From Spizellomyces punctatus DAOM BR117 (Eukaryota; Chytridiomycota; Chytridiomycetes; Spizellomycetales; Spizellomycetaceae): 64,000 nt of DNA. Position numbers and translations under genes: made by a program. The notes under the pieces were generated by a model that worked only from the letters and a program-made list of their open reading frames with translations, did not search any database and was not told the origin of the DNA. The stretch covers positions 24,731-88,730 of the forward strand of contig NW_015971562.1 in the NCBI RefSeq assembly GCF_000182565.1, read 5' to 3'. Of this stretch, positions 10,733 through 22,143 are shown piece after piece; position 1 is the stretch's first letter; the number at the start of each line of letters is the position of its first letter.

Positions 10733-13314
10733 TCAATACCCGACAGCTGGCAACGGCACGACACCACTCCTCCCTGCTTCATCAATCCTCATCAAAACCG
10801 TGCTCAAGTTATTTGGCATGTGATCGGCAGCCATCGAGATGGAAATCTCAATCTCTTGAAACTCTTCAGGGGATGCCCACACGGGGCGATAGGTATCTCT
10901 TCTTCTCCGTGCTTGAGATCGTGGGCGTTTACGAAAGCATTTCGAAAAGAAGCTGCGACGCGTCGTGTACTCTGGTTCAGAGTCATTATCAAAATCGTCG
11001 GAAGCTGGACGGGAAAGGAGGGCTACGGAATCAGAGCTGGAGGGAAGAGTGGAATAGGAATCTACTGATCCAGGTATCCGTTCTTTGCAAAAGTAGAGGA
11101 CGCGTCCAGGTAGATATGTTGTGGGATATTCATCGTTCCAACTTCTCTTTCTCCTCGACCGGTGTTCGCCAATTTCCACATCCCTCCACGCCCCATCCAT
11201 TACATTCACCTGCGGCCCATCCAGACCACCATCCTGTCCAGCCCGTCGCTCATACCATGGCGCGCCGAAACATTCTCCCAGCAAAAACGATCCCAGTACG
11301 CGTACTTTGTGCTCATTGCATGTATCTATCAGATCATTCACTTGTTGTTTGAGCTTTTCTACCGTGTTGCGATTGAGACGGGGGACAATGTCAGAGCCGA
11401 GGACGACAGATGTACAAAACGTGGCAAAGTATGCATTAGCTTCGTGGGTAATCATACATCCAGGAGGTGAATATGCAATGGCACGAGCGGTGGGATAGGA
11501 AGTCGTCCGAAGAAGGAAAGCCAGTAGGGCAGCAACGCCCTAAATACGTCAGGGATATGAGCTTGTTGGATTCCCATATGGCAAGTTTTCCGCATCACAA
11601 AAGTTCACTTACCCCTCCCAGCGAGTGGCCACAGCATACTAAGCCATATCCTTTATACCGACTATTCTCCTCCAACAACAGCCTCCTCAGGGTGCCTGAA
11701 GCCTCCAGCTCGTCCTTCAAATTCCTGGCCGTTCGAAACATCCCAGCATGTGTGTAAGCCTTCACATCACCAGCAAGCCCAGGAACCGTTATTTCTTCCA
11801 AGTCGCAATGCAAATCCACCAATACATCCGCCGTGGACAAGGTACCTCTAACGGCAATGACAATCGTCTGACGCGGGTGATCAAAGCATATTGCAAACGG
11901 AGTGCGAAAGAGGCCTCCTTGTAGAGATAGGTATATGAGATCGGCATGTGGGAGTTGGTCCGAGAGAGTCGGAGATGAGGGCAGGCAGGGAATGCAGGAT
12001 GTTGCAGTAACTGTGCGGATGGCGGCAATGGCGGTGTCTGGTGGTGCGCGGGACCATGGGCAACAAAGATGATATACTCCACGTGTAAAGTTGGTAAACA
12101 TAAATAATGGTAGCCCGTAAATGGACTCTGCATATTGATAAAAGTAGGTAATGTCTTGGATATCTTCATATCGGGGAATGTCCAACGCTGTGGGCGCAGG
12201 AAGGGTAACAGATATTCTTGGGGACGTGTGTTCCGAGCTTGATCGATTTACCAGCGATTCTTGAACTGCCAGTGATACCCTTCTCGTCCCCATTGCGTGC
12301 TCTTCCGATCCGGAAACGCGGGCTCCCAGTTGCTCACTCGGCCATTTCTTCCCGCTCATCAAAGCTCTAGCAGCCTGCTGTTTCCGCCTCAAAAGGACAA
12401 CGCCAACCAAAATATCACTAGGGACTGTTTCCACATCCTCCAAAAACTCTGCAAAAATCCTCGCAACATCCGATAGCACATCGGGTTCGTCCCCGCCGGA
12501 CCCACCATCCACGGTGCCCGATCTGGAATGCGAAACAAAGAGAAAACTCAACCGCGTTCGCCAGAGAGCGGTGCGGTCGATGCTGTCAACATTTAGGGGT
12601 GTTGATCGGAGGTACAAAAGAAGAACCGCTATCAGGTAAACTGTCACCGCGGCGGTACTCAGGTATATCAAAGAATGGATAAGGAAACCAATATGGGAAG
12701 CTGGCGTGCATATGAGGGGATCTGAGCCAAGAATGAGGTGGAGACCGTAAACCTGTGTTGCCTGAGAGAAACGAGAGGCGTTGTGTATCAGTAGATATCC
12801 AAATGTGTTGAGCAACGGGGCGGGAGCTGCGGCTTACCCTAACCTACCAGCTCCAAAAGCATTAACCCAGAATGACAATATATGGGCTTACTGATTGCTC
12901 AAGAGACCACACATCAGAACGCAGGCATAGAGTTCTCAAAGAACAACCGAAAGAAAACGAGGCACTCACTTGATATGCCTCCTTGGCCTCGGGTCCGCAA
13001 CGGTTCCCTGTAGCGACAAATACGCAATACACGTTTCTGCCACTAATTCCATAACAAGAGTCACGACGCTCATGACAAGGTACGTTTCAAGACCATTTGG
13101 ATTTGTGCATGTTCCTGGTGGGTTGTTACGGGTTTGGTGGTATACCACGGCTGCACCTAGGAGCCTGCCTTCGAAATGAGAACCGCGATCACTATATAAG
13201 GAAGACGCAAGTCACAGACCATATCGAGTGCACAACAAAACCATACAAGGCCGGGAAGAAGAGATCATCACTACCGACGTGCCATCGTCGGTTGAAGAGA
13301 ATCAAGCTTGGCAT
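10733..13314 (-). CDS. sn-1-specific diacylglycerol lipase, DAGL-like membrane lipase
   Basis: Class 3 serine lipase that cleaves diacylglycerol to a monoacylglycerol. Exons 13314-13220, 13164-12970, 12890-12848, 12761-11613 and 11539-10733 give 762 residues. The start MPSLILFNRRWHVGSDDL closely follows the N-terminus of animal DAGLA (RRRW.VGSDDL), then come four predicted membrane segments (for example VMSVVTLVMELVAETCIAYL, IGFLIHSLIYLSTAAVTVYL). The lipase domain has IVIAVRGTLSTADVLVD, HAGM, the nucleophile elbow GHSLGGG split by the last intron directly after it, the probable acid in LGSDIVPRL, and the probable His in DHMPNNL. Long Ser/Arg-rich inserts lie in the C-terminal half. The first intron uses a weak GTCTGT donor; it is the only join that keeps the first membrane span intact. 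Family assignment is firm, the first join less so. Confidence 0.85.
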
Positions 13315-14074
13315 TTCAACATTTGTCAGGACGAAAAGTAAAGACTAGGCAAGAGTGTCAAAAAGTCCGCCTGCTCATGGTCATGCGTGAGGCACAGTCA
13401 TTTCAGAATATAATGACTGTGCCGTACACGTGTCGTTGCTGCTGACGTGATCTGCTTGCGGCTGCATCAACGACGACGTCTGCGATGGAGGGGCAACTTC
13501 AAACAAAATGGAAATGGGATGGAGAGTGCACAAGTGTTGATTCCACATGCATATGCAGTACTAGCTAGATCTTCACTTTCAGTACGATTTGGTGACACTA
13601 CGTATCGAACGGTTCATACGCCTGGCAAAACGTGAGTGTTTTAAAGCTCCCATGCGATCCACTATCGCACATGGCATCCGATATGACATGCTGATCACTT
13701 GCCGTACGTCGCATACTCTTTGGCTGTGCTATTGCTGTGCATAGTTTTGGCTGTCTACTCGCCAGCGTTTCCAAAATGCTCAAATAGATCCCATTACGCT
13801 GCTGACAAGCCCCCCTGTGACCGCGCCACCTGCGTGATATGCCACGTCAACTCCTTTGTCGCTTTCCCACCGTTTTTCACCTGCTCTTTTCTATGCTCCA
13901 CCTTTGCCAATACGTTTGAATTGCCGCTTGCGGACGAGGACGGAGAGAGCAGCAGAAGCAAGGATTGTCATAGTGTTAACATTGTATTGTTTTTAAGGTA
14001 AGCAATTATGCATAGCGGGCAAGCACAGAGCCGACAGAACTGACAACACAGTTGCGTTCTTTTTGGTTTCCGAG
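13315..14074. other. Intergenic region with hairpin, upstream of DAG lipase
   Basis: 760 bp between two divergent genes, so it should hold both promoters. It contains a perfect 12-bp inverted repeat (13391-13423) followed at once by an ACACGTGT E-box-like site. No gene recognised; a 100-codon frame at 13699-14001 has no family signature. Confidence 0.5.
13391..13423. repeat. Perfect 12-bp inverted repeat with 9-nt loop
   Basis: Left arm ggcacagtcatt (13391-13402), loop tcagaatat, right arm aatgactgtgcc (13412-13423); the arms are exact reverse complements. It could be a dimeric transcription-factor site, a cruciform or an RNA hairpin. It lies 77 bp upstream of the DAG lipase start codon. Confidence 0.85.
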
Positions 14075-15892
14075 ATGGCAGACGAAATGGAGTTTCACGA
14101 TTTAGTCCAGGTGAGTTGGATTTACATGTATGGGACAAAACCTGCCAAATTGTCGTATGGAAACATGGCAGAGCTGGAACTTTAGAGAGCACATCAGAGT
14201 ACAGTAGAGCTACCATCCCGGCTATCGCCTATTGATTGTCATACTGCCCCCTCTTGACAACCTGCCTCCCATATGGTTTGGGTTGCTGACGCTCTTGTCG
14301 GTGCTCAAGGTTGACTGGGCTGGTGAAGACGGCGAGCTTATTGTGAAGTCACCGCCTTCTCCTCCTTTGTCCTTTCATAACGTGGGAGATATGGACAAGG
14401 AAGAGATGCGCGAAAAGGAGATTACTGAACAAGAGGAAGAAAACGTGGAAAACAGTTCCGAGGTGTCGACTGACGGCTTCGATGATTTGGGTGTTTCTGA
14501 GGAGCCTGTTTGTAGTGCGAAGGAAGAAAAGAAGATCGAAGACGAGCCTGTCATCCTTGTACAGAATCCGGTGACGGATTTACCTGCACCAGCTACTCCT
14601 GCTATGCCAGTTACCATTCTGTTTACGGGCCATCCTCTTCCACCGAGTCATCCAATTATAGCAAGCTTTTGCCACGTGGCTTCACGGACACGCATGTATA
14701 CACTCACCACTCTACCGTCAGGCGTAAAACCTACCATTACCTTGCATGTCATTGCGGACTTGAATGCTCTGTTTATTTCTGCCATGAATGGCACTCTTGT
14801 CGAGACGGCAGCTCGGTCTCCGATTTTCCTTCCTATTGTTTGTCATTCGGCCAACACCGACAAGTCAACCCAAGGAACTATTACTTTGGCGGTACGCAGA
14901 GGATTGGCAATCTGTGGCATTGAGTATGTGAAAAATGGCACAGGCGGAGTGTTCACTGAGCGAGAGATTTGTGGGATGAGTAGGAAGCAGATCATGTCGA
15001 TTGTGACCAATGGAAAGATCGAGGAGGATGAAAGTCCAGGCTACAAGTTCCGCGAGTCATTGGACATGGCTTTCAAGCTTGGCGGGCCATGGATTTTAGG
15101 CCTCTTGATGAGCTGGCTGTTTGTATTTGCGGTGTTCACTGTGTGCAGCTTCCATCGGGGAAGTGCATTGGGAGGTGTTCGCAATCCAGGGACGATGATG
15201 CCTACCAACGCTCAGCAAGTAGTCGGTATGGTTGACAGGGTAGTGAGCGCGATTGTGGAGGATTCTGAGAGTACCATTAAAATGGAATGGAGTCCATCTT
15301 TGGCTGAAGTTGAAAACGGTGAGCACATCAAACGCGTCGACTTTAAAAGCAATTCTTTGACATCAGCCATGCAGATCATCCTTCGCCAGTACCATCTACA
15401 ATGGAGAGTGAAACTTTAACCCCATCTATCCCAACTGTGGCTAAACAAGCTGAGCAAGTGGATAAGACAGAATGCAGTGAAGAGGCTACAGAACAAACGG
15501 GCAAAGCGCCGGAGGATCAAGTCATCGACCAAAATTTGGAAAAGCATGAAGCTGACGCGGACAATGGACCCAAGAATTTCCCGCAACAAACTCCTTTTAA
15601 ACCTCTGATCAGTTCAGTTGCACTCACTCTTCCAGCCGCGGTTGTTCTTCCAACTGCACATGCCCCCCCTCCACAGCATATATTACCATCGAAAACGGGG
15701 AACACCACGCACACCACACCACTCATCACCCTGCCCGCATCGCTGCCGACACTCTTTAACGCCTTGCAGGCAATTTTCAAGGTAGTCATGGTACGGTGGA
15801 AAAGAGGTGTAGCGCGTTTGAAGGAACAGATGCAGGTTGAGGGAAAGATGGTGGTAGAGTGGTTAGACAAATGGTGGAATGGCCATATTTGA
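14075..15892 (+). CDS. Unrecognised predicted membrane protein, 554 aa
   Basis: No family recognised. Three exons, 14075-14110, 14208-15318 and 15375-15892, join in frame (introns 97 and 56 nt). The short first exon encodes MADEMEFHDLVQ; the second starts with a hydrophobic stretch (LLIVILPPLDNLPPIWFGLL), then a long acidic Glu/Ser-rich linker, a beta-rich block (TILFTGHPLPPSHPIIASF through LAVRRGLAICGIEYV) that may be a folded domain, and a clear membrane span at PWILGLLMSWLFVFAVFTVC. The C-terminal third is acidic and then Ala/Pro-rich. The second intron could also end at 15389, which would remove five residues. Transcription direction is the same as the next two genes. The start ATG has good spacing to the GT donor but is not proven. 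Confidence 0.6.
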
Positions 15893-16759
15893 TGAGGGAG
15901 TATGGCGTCTCTTGTGGTGGTGAGAAGTCTTGCGTACGATCGCAGCAGGCCTTGTACAATAATTGCAAACTGGTGAGTACGAGAGATTTTGTGTAAAGAG
16001 GCGGTGGTTAAAGTTGCGGCGTAATCTCTTGCTCTTTTGTCTTTTGTGAGTTGTGGCTTTTGTATATATGAAAAACAAAACATATTGTCGCTTTTACGAT
16101 AGCATTTGGATACGAAACGGATCGTCAAGTGGAGATGCTTGTATTTACTCAAGTCCATCAAGAGCGAGCAATGGAACGGAAAGCTCACCCCAAATGTCCT
16201 CCTGGCGCACGACAATTAAATTTGGGACACAAGCGCAAGAAACCCCGTGCTCCTCAAAGTGGTCCTCCGATGGGCATCATGTGAACAGTTGCGGAGCCCA
16301 GTCTGTCAGCCGGATGCACACACACACACACTTTTGTTGTTGAGGCTGTCCAGCGGCAACAATGGAAGTGCCGTTAGAGATGAAATCTGGTTGTCTTTTG
16401 GCCTGGCAAGAAATCTCGTCCGCGTTCATTCCTTTATTTTAGGGCGCTTACCCCCATTGCCATGATGGCAGTTTGATTGACAATTGTGTGTACAATTCCA
16501 TTCGTTGTTGGGTGCAGATAAAAAAAAGGCCTATTCTTTTTATATAAAGTCCTTTTTGACGGCCTCATTTAAAGGGCACGTTGACATGTCTCCCCCCCAA
16601 AACGGCAAAGTTGGAAATTGTGGTGTAGAGTCGCATCTTAATTATCCGCCCTTTTTAACAAAGCCTCATGCATTTCCACTAGTTCATTGTTTTTTTTGGA
16701 CATTACAAACGTTTGACCAAGTGATTTACTGAAGCAAGTCTCTTCTATTGGGTTGGCAC
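15893..16759. other. Intergenic region
   Basis: 867 bp between two plus-strand genes. It has a short CA dinucleotide run (16317-16331) and AT-rich tracts near 16500-16560. No gene was recognised on either strand. Confidence 0.5.
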
Positions 16760-17910
16760 ATGAACGTTGAAGTATTAGGATCGTCTCAACGTGGTGAAGG
16801 CGTCCACGCACTTGGAGGAGCTCCGCCATCTGAGCCAACAACGACAACACAGTCTGCTCCCATTGCTTTGACATTAGACAGCCCAGTTGAAAGACAAATA
16901 CCCATACAGGATTCTGCGCCGAACCAACCAGAGACCGCACCTACGGCAGCTATTGAGGATGAGCCGCCCGCGGTAGCCGTGCCCATTGTGCCACTATCTG
17001 CAACACCGCCGCCCTATGGACAAACCGAAGAGCAGAATCGTAAGCTCTTTGTGACATATCGGAGTCGGTTACGGCGGACGTACATGTTTCCTGTGCTGAC
17101 TTGGGTGCCATCGTTTGGACTTATCTTGGTGGGTACACCTGAAAACTGTACCTTGAGCCTGGTACTTATGTATCCTCCTAGTACTACGCCATCGTTGCCA
17201 ACAGTCAAAACCTCTACACCTGGCTCGCAGTCGGACTATGGGTCGTCCTACTGTTTTGCACGTACATTGCCTATCGTTCAAAGTTTCATCGGCTCAAAGA
17301 AGTTTCTCAGCTCGGGCTACTTGCCTCGCTTCCAGAAGAGGAACTCAATGACATTGTCATGAATGGCGCAAACGTCCGACCTCCACCCCAGTATGATGAT
17401 ATGTTGATGAGATATGATGAACCATTGCCCGCCTATCCGAATTCCTCAACACGAGCGGGGAGTGTGAGGAGTCTACGGAGCGTCAGAAGCACTAGAAGTA
17501 TGCTGACGATCAGGAGTATGACGAGATGGTGGGCTGCTCCACGTACGGGGCGGCAGATTGTGGAGATGGACGAGATTAGGGTCGATGACATTGTGTCAGA
17601 GCGCGAGCGACAAGGCAACCTACCGGGATCGGTGCAGGAAGATAACTCGCCAGCAGCAGCGGGATCCTCGATCTCTCCACAATCGCATGATGTCATAAAT
17701 GACAGTGTGAATCCTACCGTCTGTAGCGTACAGCCCAATGAACACGGATCGTCCAGTCAGATGAATGATAGAACAGTATGCATCGTTCCCTCAAATAGCC
17801 CGTCGCCCGCAGTGCCTTCGTCAATAGGCCGCATAGGACCGCCGCCGTCGCCTGGCACAGCTTTCGAGCGAACACGTCCTGACCGGGCTGCATGTGCTGC
17901 GTTGGTATGA
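16760..17910 (+). CDS. Unrecognised protein with two predicted membrane spans, 365 aa
   Basis: No family recognised. Exons 16760-17128 and 17182-17910 join across a 53 nt intron (phase 0). The N-terminal 100 residues are Pro/Thr/Glu-rich and look disordered; then come RRTYMFPVLTWVPSFGLIL (first span, cut by the intron at its end) and LYTWLAVGLWVVLLFCTYIA (second span), with a short loop between. The rest is a cytosol-like tail that begins PPPQYDDMLMRYDEPLPAY, with PPxY/PPAY-like motifs that can recruit WW-domain ubiquitin ligases, followed by an Arg/Ser repeat (SVRSLRSVRSTRS) and disordered sequence. The layout resembles small fungal plasma-membrane or endosomal adaptor proteins with PY motifs, but that is inference. 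The ATG at 16760 was chosen because upstream codons give only a non-ATG start. Confidence 0.6.
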
Positions 17911-18478
17911 CATCCGATCAAATCTGCTCTATGGTTGTTGGTAATACCTATTTTGTGGCAGCAATTTGTTGTTCCGTACAGCGCAATTTATATATTTGTT
18001 GATAGTATAGTTTTTTTCTGCCACATTCTAATTTCTATGTGTTTGTATTATTGCTTTGCGCTAGTATGTGAACCTTTGATGAAAAATAAATGTACAGTGT
18101 GTTCTTTTTTTTTGCGAGTTCTGTCCAGCCTTATGTCTAGACATGTGGGTTTAATGACATTTGGTAGGGCTTTCATACATCAACAATACCACTCCAGGAA
18201 ACATGCCTGTGCGTTTTGATCTGCTCAACACAGCACTAGATTGCCAAGCACTAATGTCAAAGCACCTCCGCATGCAAATACCGTCGCAAAGAACCGCATC
18301 CCGTCGCTGGTGTTTTCGCCTTTCGCCTCGATCCAGCGCTCAACAAGGGTTTCTAAAACGTGACCTGGCTGATGTAAGCAGTGAAATATTTTGAAGGTTT
18401 TGGACATCCTTTGCGCAGGTGCTATCGTTTGCGACATTGCGCACGACAGAGGCCACTGCAAATGCACCACTGGACAGG
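17911..18478. other. Intergenic region upstream of the BOR1-like gene
   Basis: 568 bp, AT-rich. It should hold the 3' end of the preceding gene and the promoter of the transporter. A further 5' exon of the transporter could hide here, since a GTAAGT directly follows the chosen start ATG, but none was recognised. Confidence 0.45.
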
Positions 18479-20585
18479 ATGGTAAGTGCAAAGGAACAAG
18501 CGGAAGGAGGCAACATTAAAAGTTCCAAGGATGCTAAATTCCAAATTTTTTCTTGTACAAATAAGCCAAAACTACGACCCTTCAAGGATATTGCTGTAGA
18601 GATCAGGTCGAGATGGCCCTACTACGTGTCAGACTGGGTCGACGGTTTCACAGATAAAAAGGTCCTCGCCGCTGGTGTATTTATTTGTGAGTAAGAGAGG
18701 GCCGTAGGTATGAGGCGGATGTAACTTTCAAGGTGGGCATGGACTGATAAGCTCACATGGTTTGCTTCTTCTTTTCCGGCCAGTTTTCGCAAACGTTGCG
18801 CCCGCCATCACGTTTGCATTCTACCTCGACGATGAAACGAAATCTGCCGTTGGCGTGTCCGAAGTCCTTCTGTCAAGTGCCATTTCCGGTGCTATCTATG
18901 CCATACTTAGCGGTCAGCCGCTGGTCATTATTGGCGTGACAGGCCCAACGTCGATCTTCACTGTTACAATAAACGCAGTGGCCAGATCGATAGGTGTAAG
19001 CTTCCTACCCTTCTATTCGTGGACAATCCTGTGGTCGGCATTTATGCACTTGATTCTGGCGGTTGTGGGTGCCTGTACACTGGTCCGAATTGTGACAAGG
19101 TTTTCTTGCGAGATATTTGGGGCTTTGATTGCTGTGGTGTATTTGTTAAACGGTGGTAGGGAAATCGTAAGGGAATTTTCAGAAGGCACATTCGAGGTAC
19201 GCTTGGTATAAGTTTCTTTTTATGAGCATTGTAAAGTAGTTTTAATGATCTTTCTGCATTTCGGTTTAGACGGGTCTTTTATCCCTCCTATTTGCGCTGA
19301 TAACCCTTTGGCTTTCCATGCAACTTGGCGCGGCCCGGCACTGGCACTTTCTTCGAAGCTGGATGCGCGCCCTCATTGCGGACTATGCCATCCCCATCAG
19401 TGTCACCCTTGCAACTGTCGTATCGGTCGTTATTCCACGTGTTAATCACGCTGGTCTTTCCCGGTTGAATGTTCCCTCCGATAAGCCTTTCTTGACAACC
19501 ACAAATGGTCGTTCTTGGATTGTGGAGCTTGACGATATTCCCGTATGGGGAGTCTTTGCGGCGCTCATCCCTGGATTCATATTGACGATTCTGTTCTATT
19601 TTGACCACAACGTTTCCTCCCTGTTGAGTCAGGTACATTTGATGTTTCCGTTCGCATAGGTGTAGTGACCGTAAAATGCTAACATGGCACTCTTTAGCGC
19701 CCAGAGAACAATCTCTTGAAACCGTCCACCTACAATTGGGACTTTTTTGTCATCGGTCTCACCATGATTCCGTGTGCTATTTTGGGCATCCCTCCCTGCA
19801 ATGGTCTGATCCCTCAAGCACCTCTGCACGTGCGAGCTCTCGCTAAAATTCGTCAAAAGCCTTCTGTTCACCATCCAAATCGCCTTGTCGAGGTGTGGGA
19901 GCGCGTCCAAGAACAACGTGTGTCAAATCTTATGCAGGCGCTCTTGACATTTGTAGCGCTGATTCCACCAGTCTTGGGCATTGTTGGGTTCATTCCCCGT
20001 GCAGTCCTTGCCAGCCTTTTCTTGGCTATGGGGTTTGCTTCATTTGTTGGCAATCAATTTGCCCAACGCATTGCATTGTTTTTCGCTGATCCTGCGCACG
20101 CGCGATTGGTGTTTTCTCACCTTCATGCGGTTCCGTTTTCGGCTTGTGCCAAATTGACTGCCGTGCAATTGGTCTTTTTGGCTGGAACTCTTGGTGTGAC
20201 GGAATCAGGAAACGCCGCAGCCCTAAGTTTCCCGTTGTTTATTGCGGCGCTGGTACCTATTAGATATTACGTTCTGGGTAAATTCATCCCGGAGCGGTAT
20301 TTGGAGATTCTTGATGCAGACGATGGACGAGAATTCATTACGGACGCGGAAGGAGCAGGGCGAAGGCGAGGTCGAAGTGGGAGCCATTCTGTGGAAAGGG
20401 AGCTGGGTCCTGGTACGGGAATGGAAGGCATCGGTATGGGTGGTGGTTTTCATCCAAGACCATCCAGTGAGGATGAAGATGAGATGGTGGAGGAGATTGA
20501 GGTAAAGGTGGAGGAGGAACTGGATCCCAATCAATCATCAGAGGGATTTGTCCCAAAGAATGTTGTCCATAGAGGACGTAAATAG
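18479..20585 (+). CDS. BOR1: Borate/bicarbonate transporter, SLC4 family (Bor1-like)
   Basis: Plasma-membrane anion transporter; fungal and plant Bor1 export borate. Exons 18479-18686, 19270-19632 and 19698-20585 together with 18784-19196 join in frame to 623 residues, with introns of 97, 73 and 65 nt. The N-terminus has the family FKDIAVEIRSRWPYYVSDW block; then about 10-12 membrane segments, with SLC4 signatures GQPLVIIGVTGPTSIFT, IFGALIAVVYL, RSWMRALIADYAIPISV, LIPGFILTILFYFDHNVSS and IGLTMIPCAILGIPPCNGLIPQ. The EQRVSNLMQ block before the last spans is diagnostic for Bor1-type proteins. The C-terminal cytosolic tail is Arg/Gly then Glu-rich. There is no long N-terminal cytosolic domain as in animal anion exchangers, matching fungal Bor1. 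The ATG at 18479 is the first in frame that precedes the conserved region. Confidence 0.9.
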
Positions 20586-20949
20586 GTTTTTTATTTATAT
20601 TATGACATTGAGCATGCGATACTCGACATTAAATATATAGGACTCTTTGTATGTACGCAGATGTATTCCATGCAGCTGTTTCTGAGATGGCGAGTGTTGA
20701 CAAGCAGTGGATGGTCCATATGAAAAGGGGACAGGTGGAAAAGGTTGGCAGATCCAAATCCTACATTTGCCTGAAAGAAGATGAGCAATTGCCGCACATG
20801 CCCGAGTTTGAAAGTCACAGTTGCTGCTTTCATATCCATTAAAAAACTCAAGTGTCTAATTCAAAAGCGTCTATTTCAATATCCATCTCGGTCAAAATTG
20901 CAATAATACAATATGATAACGCATCCATCAAAAATACAAGTAGATCCCG
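20586..20949. other. Intergenic spacer between convergent genes
   Basis: 364 bp between the ends of the transporter and of the next minus-strand gene. Nothing recognised. Confidence 0.45.
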
Positions 20950-21747
20950 TTAATCCACTTCCCACACTGGTCTTGTTCCCGGTGTCGCTCCAGAGTTTGG
21001 ACTCAATGGCCTTTCAGAACCTCTAACCGCCTGAATGATCGCCCCAAAAATGGAATCCTCAATCTCCCTCGCAGCCATCCGGGCGGACATTTCCCGTCCA
21101 GCCGCAATCAATGTATTCCCTGCACCCTCGTCCTCGTCCTGCAACTCTTCGTCGCTTCCTGTGCTATTAGTGTTCAGCCATCGAGAACTTGAAAGGAACC
21201 GAGGAACGATTGAGTGTGGCGATGAAGGTATCACCGCTTGTGTGGATGTAGCCACAGACGTCCCAGTCGGACGATTACTGTTTAACGTTCCGAATTCTAA
21301 GCGCAAGGTCCCACTCCGCCTTTCACTACTTTGCATCGTCCCTGAGCTCGTCGTAACAGGGCCGCCTCGTAGACTAGCAGGTAATGCCGCCCCCGCAAAT
21401 CCACATAAAATCTCCTCCTCACTCCAGACCCCACCTTCCCCCTCGGTACCATCCCGTCTCCCCCGTCTAGGCAATTCAAACCACTCTTTCTCGACCGGAC
21501 TGAGGCTAGTCCAGACCACCTGTGTCAGGGCTTCTTTGGCAGGTATGCTCATCCGGGCAAGCATGAGGTCAAAAAAGAGTTTGGTTTCCCGAGGTGTAAA
21601 GCAGGAAAAGAGGCGGAGGGCTGCGTCGACTTGAGGAGATGTCGTTGCCCGGTGGTAATAGTGGGAATACGGATTTGTGTGTCGAGGACTTTGTGTGGTG
21701 TTTGTTGGGGTACGAGGTTCTTGTAGATCGTAGGCGAGTTGACCCAT
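20950..21747 (-). CDS. Unrecognised single-exon protein, 265 aa
   Basis: One uninterrupted frame starting MGQLAYDLQEPRTP. Residues about 38-95 form a helical, conserved-looking block (VDAALRLFSCFTPRETKLFF, EALTQVVWTSLSPVEKEWFE); the rest is Ser/Thr/Arg-rich and probably disordered, apart from a C-terminal helix (AREIEDSIFGAIIQAVRG). No signal peptide or membrane span. No family was recognised, and no function is offered. The frame is fully open, its opposite strand also has a 199-codon open frame, but the minus frame has the better amino-acid composition and an ATG at a sensible distance from the neighbouring gene. Confidence 0.6.
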   Translation of the reverse strand: MGQLAYDLQEPRTPTNTTQSPRHTNPYSHYYHRATTSPQVDAALRLFSCFTPRETKLFFDLMLARMSIPAKEALTQVVWTSLSPVEKEWFELPRRGRRDGTEGEGGVWSEEEILCGFAGAALPASLRGGPVTTSSGTMQSSERRSGTLRLEFGTLNSNRPTGTSVATSTQAVIPSSPHSIVPRFLSSSRWLNTNSTGSDEELQDEDEGAGNTLIAAGREMSARMAAREIEDSIFGAIIQAVRGSERPLSPNSGATPGTRPVWEVD

Positions 21748-22143
21748 GGCTACAATGACGCTGGATAAGTTGGAGAAAGGAAAAGATGACCGTTTTTAGG
21801 TACGAAAGGGAAGGCTCGAAAGAATATATCGTAAACCTAACTCAATGATCTCAGAGTTATCACATATTTTATACTGAAGGCTGTGCTGCTATTTATATCT
21901 TGATCAAGTATTCACGCATAAAGAGTCCTATACATAGCCCCTTCGACCCTCAGCGAGCTCCCAAAGGAAGGGGATATTCCGCTATTCCATCCATTGCGCC
22001 GCGACATTCTGGGGTAGGTTATGCAAGGTTATGCAAATCCAACAAAATAGATCATCCATCTAATCTAATGCAGATCTTCAAACTTGACATGGTCTACCCC
22101 ACCGCTATGAGCTATTCAAAAAAACAAATTACCCCTAGCTATC
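21748..22143. other. Intergenic spacer
   Basis: 396 bp between two minus-strand genes; AT-rich, with a 12-bp direct repeat ggttatgcaagg/ggttatgcaaat at 22017-22037. No gene. Confidence 0.4.
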
